From NCBI GenBank assembly GCA_038244055.1, contig JBBRTW010000264.1, positions 1 through 9,594 of the forward strand: a DNA stretch of 9,594 nucleotides, read 5' to 3'. The DNA is from DASPKW01 sp038244055. Its GTDB lineage: Bacteria; Planctomycetota; Phycisphaerae; Tepidisphaerales; Tepidisphaeraceae. Shown in pieces: positions 6,750 through 9,594 of the stretch. The notes beneath the pieces were generated by a model that worked only from the letters and a program-made list of their open reading frames with translations, did no database searches and was not told the origin of the DNA. A program made the position numbers and the translations under genes. The first letter of the stretch is position 1. Each line of letters begins with the position of its first letter.

Positions 6750-6889
6750 AGGGCAATCGCATGTAACTCCTATCGCATCGATTTCGGATTGTGGATTGCG
6801 GATTGCGGATTGAAAACCGCATTTCAATCCACGATCCGCAATCCGAAATCCGCAATTGTTGCCCGCTTCATGCCACATGCGATTGCCCT
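6750..6889 (-). mobile_element. MITE-like element, copy 2 (long form, inverted)
   Basis: A 140-bp element with perfect 15-bp terminal inverted repeats, AGGGCAATCGCATGT at 6750-6764 and ACATGCGATTGCCCT at 6875-6889. Read on the minus strand it matches the 179-285 element from end to end, apart from an extra block of about 33 bp. The extra block is the second arm of an inner foldback: 6780-6815 (GATTTCGGATTGTGGATTGC and on, with 7-bp period) pairs with 6822-6850 (TTTCAATCCACGATCCGCAA and on) over a loop of about 6 bases. It sits in the divergent gap between the FAH and peptidase genes. No clear target-site duplication is seen here. Confidence 0.75.
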
Positions 6890-6946
6890 CTCGGCATAAG
6901 GTCCATGATATTGCCTGCCCGCATCTTCTGGGTTACTACTTGAATA

Positions 6947-8932
6947 ATGGCCCAATCCGCGACTAAAGCTCGATCCCCTAAGAAAAAGACTTCCAAGCCT
7001 GCCAAGCCCGCCGCGCGCGGCAAATCGGCCGCTCGAAAAAGCTCCTCCAATGGCAAATTGAACGCCGCTAAATCCGCCGCCCGCAAGCCTTCCGCCCACG
7101 GCAAGTTGAAAGCCGCCAAAGCCGCCGCCCCGCGCCTTAAAACCCTGCCGCCGCGCGAGAAGGTCAAGCCCACCGACACCTGGAACCTCGCCACGCTCTT
7201 CGCGGCCGATGCCGATTGGGAGCAATCCTTCACCGCCTGGAGCGCCCGCATCCCGGAGTACGCCCAATTCAAGGGCCATCTGGCCGACTCGGCCGCGCTG
7301 CTGGCCGACTGCCTCAAGCTCGATGCCGATCTCGATCGCGCGGGGGAGCGTCTGGGGGTGTACGCATTTTTGAAGACGGCCGAGGATCAGGGCGACAGCT
7401 CCTATCAGCGCATGAAGGGCCGCTATCAGCACGCCGCCACGCAGGCTTCGGAGGCCGCCTCCTACATCCGCCCGGAATTGATGGCCATCCCCGCCGAGAC
7501 GATGGCGCGGTTCCTCGAAGCACCCGAGCTGGCCGAGTGGAAGCTGGCCCTCGAGCGCATTCTCCGCTATCGGCCGCACACGCTCTCCCCGCGCGAGGAG
7601 GAAATCCTCGCCATGCAGGGGCAGATGGCCGATGCCTCCAACCAGGTCTTCCGCCAGCTCAACGATGCCGATCTCAAGTGGCCGACCATTAAGAACGAAG
7701 CCGGTGAGCTGATCGAGCTCGGCCATTCCAGCTTCTCCGCCTTCCTGCATTCTCCCGATCGCGCGGTCCGTAGGAAAGCCTTCCACACTTACTACACCCA
7801 GTACGAGGCCCACAAGAACACCATCGCGGCCGCCTACGATGGCTCGGTCAAGCGCGATGTCTACTACGCGCGCGTGCGCGGCTTCGAGTCCGCCCGCCAG
7901 TCCGCCCTCTTCGCCGACAATGTCCCGCTCAGTGTTTACGACAGCTTGATCGATTCGGTCCACCAGAATCTCCCCGCCCTCTACCGCTACTACGATCTCC
8001 GCAAGCGGAAGATGAAGCTCCCGGATATTCATCAGTACGATACCTACGTCCCCATTCTTTCGGACCTGGAGAAGAAGCACTCGTGGGAGCAGGCCGTCAA
8101 GGTCGTCATCGAGTCGCTGGCGCCCCTGGGCGATGAATACTGCCGCACGCTCCACGAAGGCCTGACCGCCGCGCGCTGGGCCGATCGCTATCCCAACGCC
8201 GGCAAGCAGTCCGGCGCCTTCTCCTATGGCACCTTCGACGCCGCGCCTTTCATCATGATGAACTACCAGCCCACCGTGCTGGATCACGTTTTCACGCTCA
8301 CCCACGAGGCCGGCCATTCGATGCACTCGTGGCACTCGGCCCGCAACCAGCCCTATCAATACTACAGCTATACCATCTTCGTCGCCGAGGTGGCCAGCAC
8401 CTTCAACGAGCAGTTGCTGGCCGAGCATCTGATGAAGAAGGCCAGGACCGCCCGCGAGCGCGCCTACCTCATCAACCGCCAGCTCGATGGCATCCGCGGT
8501 ACGATCATCCGGCAGACCATGTTCGCCGAGTTCGAGAAGATCACCCACGAGCTGGTTGAAGCGGGCGAGCCGCTGACGGTGGAGGCCCTGCGGCGGGAGT
8601 ATCGCAAGCTTCTCGACCTCTATTTCGGCCCGCAGTTCGCCCTGGACCCCGAGTTGGACCTCGAATGTTTGCGGATTCCGCACTTCTACCGCGCCTTCTA
8701 CGTATATAAATATGCCACCGGCCTGTCGGCCGCCATCGCCCTTTCGCAGCGCGTCCTGGGCGGCGGCCAACAGGAACTGAGCGACTACGTGAGCTTCCTC
8801 AAGGGCGGCTGCTCGAAGTGGCCGCTGGATCTGCTGCGCGATGCCGGTGTGGATATGGAAAAGCCCGAGCCGGTGAATACCGCGCTGGCCTATTTTGACC
8901 GGTTGGTCGGTGAGCTCGATGAGTTGATCTGA
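6947..8932 (+). CDS. pepF: M3-family oligoendopeptidase F with basic N-terminal tail
   Basis: A 661-residue zinc metallopeptidase that cleaves short peptides in the cytosol. The catalytic motif is H453-E-A-G-H457, with E454 as the general base, and E481 in FVAEVASTFNE is the expected third zinc ligand. Family landmarks run in order: VKPTDTWNLATLF (about 73-85), the helical N-terminal domain, GAFSYGTFDAAPFIMMNY before the zinc site, and FYRAFYVYKYATGLSAA near the end. Usual PepF proteins are about 600 residues; the surplus is a tail of residues 1-66 with 15 Lys, 5 Arg and no acidic residue, rich in Ala, Ser and Pro and containing repeats around GKLNAAKSAA and GKLKAAKAAA. The next in-frame ATG is codon 156, inside the domain, so the tail start at 6947 is the best choice; TTG codons at 7058 and 7103 are alternatives. 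No strong Shine-Dalgarno is seen. Family is secure; the tail's role is unknown. Confidence 0.92.
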   Translation: MAQSATKARSPKKKTSKPAKPAARGKSAARKSSSNGKLNAAKSAARKPSAHGKLKAAKAAAPRLKTLPPREKVKPTDTWNLATLFAADADWEQSFTAWSARIPEYAQFKGHLADSAALLADCLKLDADLDRAGERLGVYAFLKTAEDQGDSSYQRMKGRYQHAATQASEAASYIRPELMAIPAETMARFLEAPELAEWKLALERILRYRPHTLSPREEEILAMQGQMADASNQVFRQLNDADLKWPTIKNEAGELIELGHSSFSAFLHSPDRAVRRKAFHTYYTQYEAHKNTIAAAYDGSVKRDVYYARVRGFESARQSALFADNVPLSVYDSLIDSVHQNLPALYRYYDLRKRKMKLPDIHQYDTYVPILSDLEKKHSWEQAVKVVIESLAPLGDEYCRTLHEGLTAARWADRYPNAGKQSGAFSYGTFDAAPFIMMNYQPTVLDHVFTLTHEAGHSMHSWHSARNQPYQYYSYTIFVAEVASTFNEQLLAEHLMKKARTARERAYLINRQLDGIRGTIIRQTMFAEFEKITHELVEAGEPLTVEALRREYRKLLDLYFGPQFALDPELDLECLRIPHFYRAFYVYKYATGLSAAIALSQRVLGGGQQELSDYVSFLKGGCSKWPLDLLRDAGVDMEKPEPVNTALAYFDRLVGELDELI

Positions 8933-9073
8933 GCCGGGAGGTCGATTCGAGGGAACGCGGGTCTTCGCGGTCGCGCCATCCGGGATAGCGCTGGGGTCGC
9001 TGCGCTCCCGGCGCTCCGGCCCGGCCTGTTTGAATGCGTGGAATTGCGCACGGTTATTTGGATCTGAGGCCGT
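8933..9073. other. Intergenic spacer without a recognisable feature
   Basis: A GC-rich gap between the peptidase and the small membrane protein. I see no gene, no terminator with a T run and no member of the repeat families found elsewhere in the window. The GAGG ribosome binding site of the next gene is at 9066-9069. Confidence 0.5.
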
Positions 9074-9379
9074 ATGACTTTCCAGATCATCCGCTATCTT
9101 CTGGCCACGCCCTTCATCGTCCTCTGGGCGATTTGCCTCACCGGCAACGCCTGGCTTTTGCTGGCGATGCTCACCCATCGCCCCGCCCGGCAGGAATCCA
9201 CGCCCATCGCGGTGATCGGTTTGATCGCCGGACTTTTAGGCGCGCTGATCTCACCGCTGATTGTGTTCATCGCCTGGTATAAATTGCTCGCCCTGGCCGC
9301 GCTGCCTGAGGGCGTGGCGGCTGTGGTGGCGATTCTGGGACTCCTCTTCTCTCATCATCCGCCGACGACGACGGAGTGA
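9074..9379 (+). CDS. Small hydrophobic membrane protein
   Basis: A 101-residue protein with three likely membrane segments (about 7-32, 45-67 and 79-93) joined by a short basic and polar loop (THRPARQEST) and ending in HHPPTTTE. A GAGG lies four bases upstream of the ATG. The hydrophobic pattern appears only in this frame; the overlapping frame starting at 9034 gives a basic, non-hydrophobic peptide. It follows the peptidase gene by 141 bases on the same strand, so co-transcription is possible but there is no close coupling. I do not recognise the family and cannot suggest a function. Confidence 0.65.
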   Translation: MTFQIIRYLLATPFIVLWAICLTGNAWLLLAMLTHRPARQESTPIAVIGLIAGLLGALISPLIVFIAWYKLLALAALPEGVAAVVAILGLLFSHHPPTTTE

Positions 9380-9410
9380 TCCCGCCTCACAGGATGAGTT
9401 ATCGCCCCCT

Positions 9411-9483
9411 CGGCGGGCGCAGGCCCGCGCACTCCCGCCAGGCCCCCTCTCCCACCCCCGCCGCCTTCTCTCCCGGCCCCGCC
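9411..9483. other. C-rich tract with hairpin and minus-strand G-quadruplex motif
   Basis: A strongly pyrimidine-biased stretch between the small membrane protein gene and the tandem array. It begins with a 6-bp hairpin, GCGGGC (9413-9418), loop GCAG, GCCCGC (9423-9428), with no T run after it. C runs at 9434-9436, 9443-9447, 9451-9453 and 9455-9459 are separated by 6, 3 and 1 bases, so the minus strand satisfies the canonical four-run G-quadruplex pattern. No coding region is supported. Confidence 0.45.
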
Positions 9484-9594
9484 AGGTCTTGCCACGGTCG
9501 TGGGAGGTCTTGCCACGATCGTCGGAGGTCTTGCCACGGTCGTCGGAGCTCTTGCCACGGTCGTCGGAGGTCTTGCCACGGTCGTCGGAGCTCT
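9484..9594. repeat. 21-bp tandem array, five units plus a partial, continuing past the edge
   Basis: Five complete 21-base units start at 9484, 9505, 9526, 9547 and 9568, followed by six bases of a sixth. The unit begins AGGTCTTGCCACGGTCGTCG plus one G. Differences are few: unit 1 has GTGGG for GTCGG, unit 2 has CGATCG for CGGTCG, and unit 4 and the partial unit 6 begin AGCTCT where units 3 and 5 begin AGGTCT, which suggests a 42-base higher-order period. Because 21 is a multiple of three, any frame open in one unit stays open; all six frames are. On the minus strand one frame gives heptapeptides of the type TVARPPT. There are no spacers, so it is not a CRISPR array. Whether it is coding cannot be settled here. 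Confidence 0.85.

Noticed and set aside
6691..6855. Longer N-terminus of the FAH-family protein starting at 6855
   Set aside because: The extra 55 codons translate the inverted element and GTCCATT repeat and have no similarity to the family, which starts at about MKLYR.
6824..9178. A 784-codon open frame on the minus strand covering the peptidase gene
   Set aside because: It is antisense to a clear M3 peptidase with an intact HEAGH site, is a product of the GC-rich codon bias, and runs into repeat DNA at its end. Its sequence shows no recognisable domain.
9355..9579. Minus-strand gene for a TVARPPT heptapeptide-repeat protein
   Set aside because: All six frames are open through the array and the frame then passes through low-complexity Gly/Arg sequence and overlaps the small membrane protein. 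No start context or second domain supports it, so it is kept only as a question under the array finding.
9484..9594. CRISPR array
   Set aside because: Units abut with no spacers, are 21 bp long and not palindromic like typical CRISPR repeats, and no cas gene is present.
1..9594. A new defence or mobile gene system
   Set aside because: No nuclease, helicase, reverse transcriptase, toxin-antitoxin pair, integrase or transposase was recognised, and the genes present have ordinary, unrelated family assignments.

Overview
The window is GC-rich bacterial chromosome with seven protein-coding genes (one cut by the left edge) and intergenic regions crowded with short-period and inverted repeats. No rRNA, tRNA, transposase, phage gene or CRISPR array is visible. 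The mix of a secreted G8/CEMIP-like beta-helix protein, a GT-C-type membrane protein, an uncharacterised zinc-ribbon membrane protein and CACGAA-, CAAAG- and AATCCGC-type intergenic repeats suggests the PVC group, perhaps Planctomycetota. That placement is a weak inference from gene content and repeat style, because there is no phylogenetic marker here.

Layout. 1-109: start of a leftward gene for a membrane protein. 110-585: no gene; it holds a 107-bp element with terminal inverted repeats (179-285) and a CACGAA foldback (341-517). 586-2253 (+): polytopic GT-C-like membrane protein. 2254-2328: convergent intergenic gap with a hairpin/G-quadruplex motif and a T run. 2329-2919 (-): zinc-ribbon-like membrane protein. 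3000-5402 (-): exported G8-domain/CEMIP-like protein. 5403-5865: no gene; CAAAG foldback, a perfect short hairpin, and a GTCCATT-type repeat touching the next gene. 5866-6690 (-): fumarylacetoacetate hydrolase (FAH) family enzyme. 6691-6946: a second GTCCATT-type repeat and a longer, inverted copy of the 179-285 element. 6947-8932 (+): M3 oligoendopeptidase F with a histone-H1-like basic tail. 9074-9379 (+): small membrane protein. 9380-9594: C-rich tract and a 21-bp tandem array running off the right edge.

How the genes fit together. The three leftward genes between 6690 and 2329 point the same way, but the FAH gene and the G8 gene are 463 bp apart with repeats between them, so only the G8 gene and the zinc-ribbon gene (80-bp gap) are plausible operon partners. 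No shared pathway links the genes: glycan transfer, extracellular polysaccharide or matrix processing, sugar-acid or aromatic catabolism and peptide turnover look like unrelated housekeeping or accessory functions. The most distinctive feature is the repeat content: nearly every larger gap carries a different foldback or tandem family with its own fixed period (7, 7, 8, 9 or 21 bp). I found no convincing new defence system or gene-cluster system.
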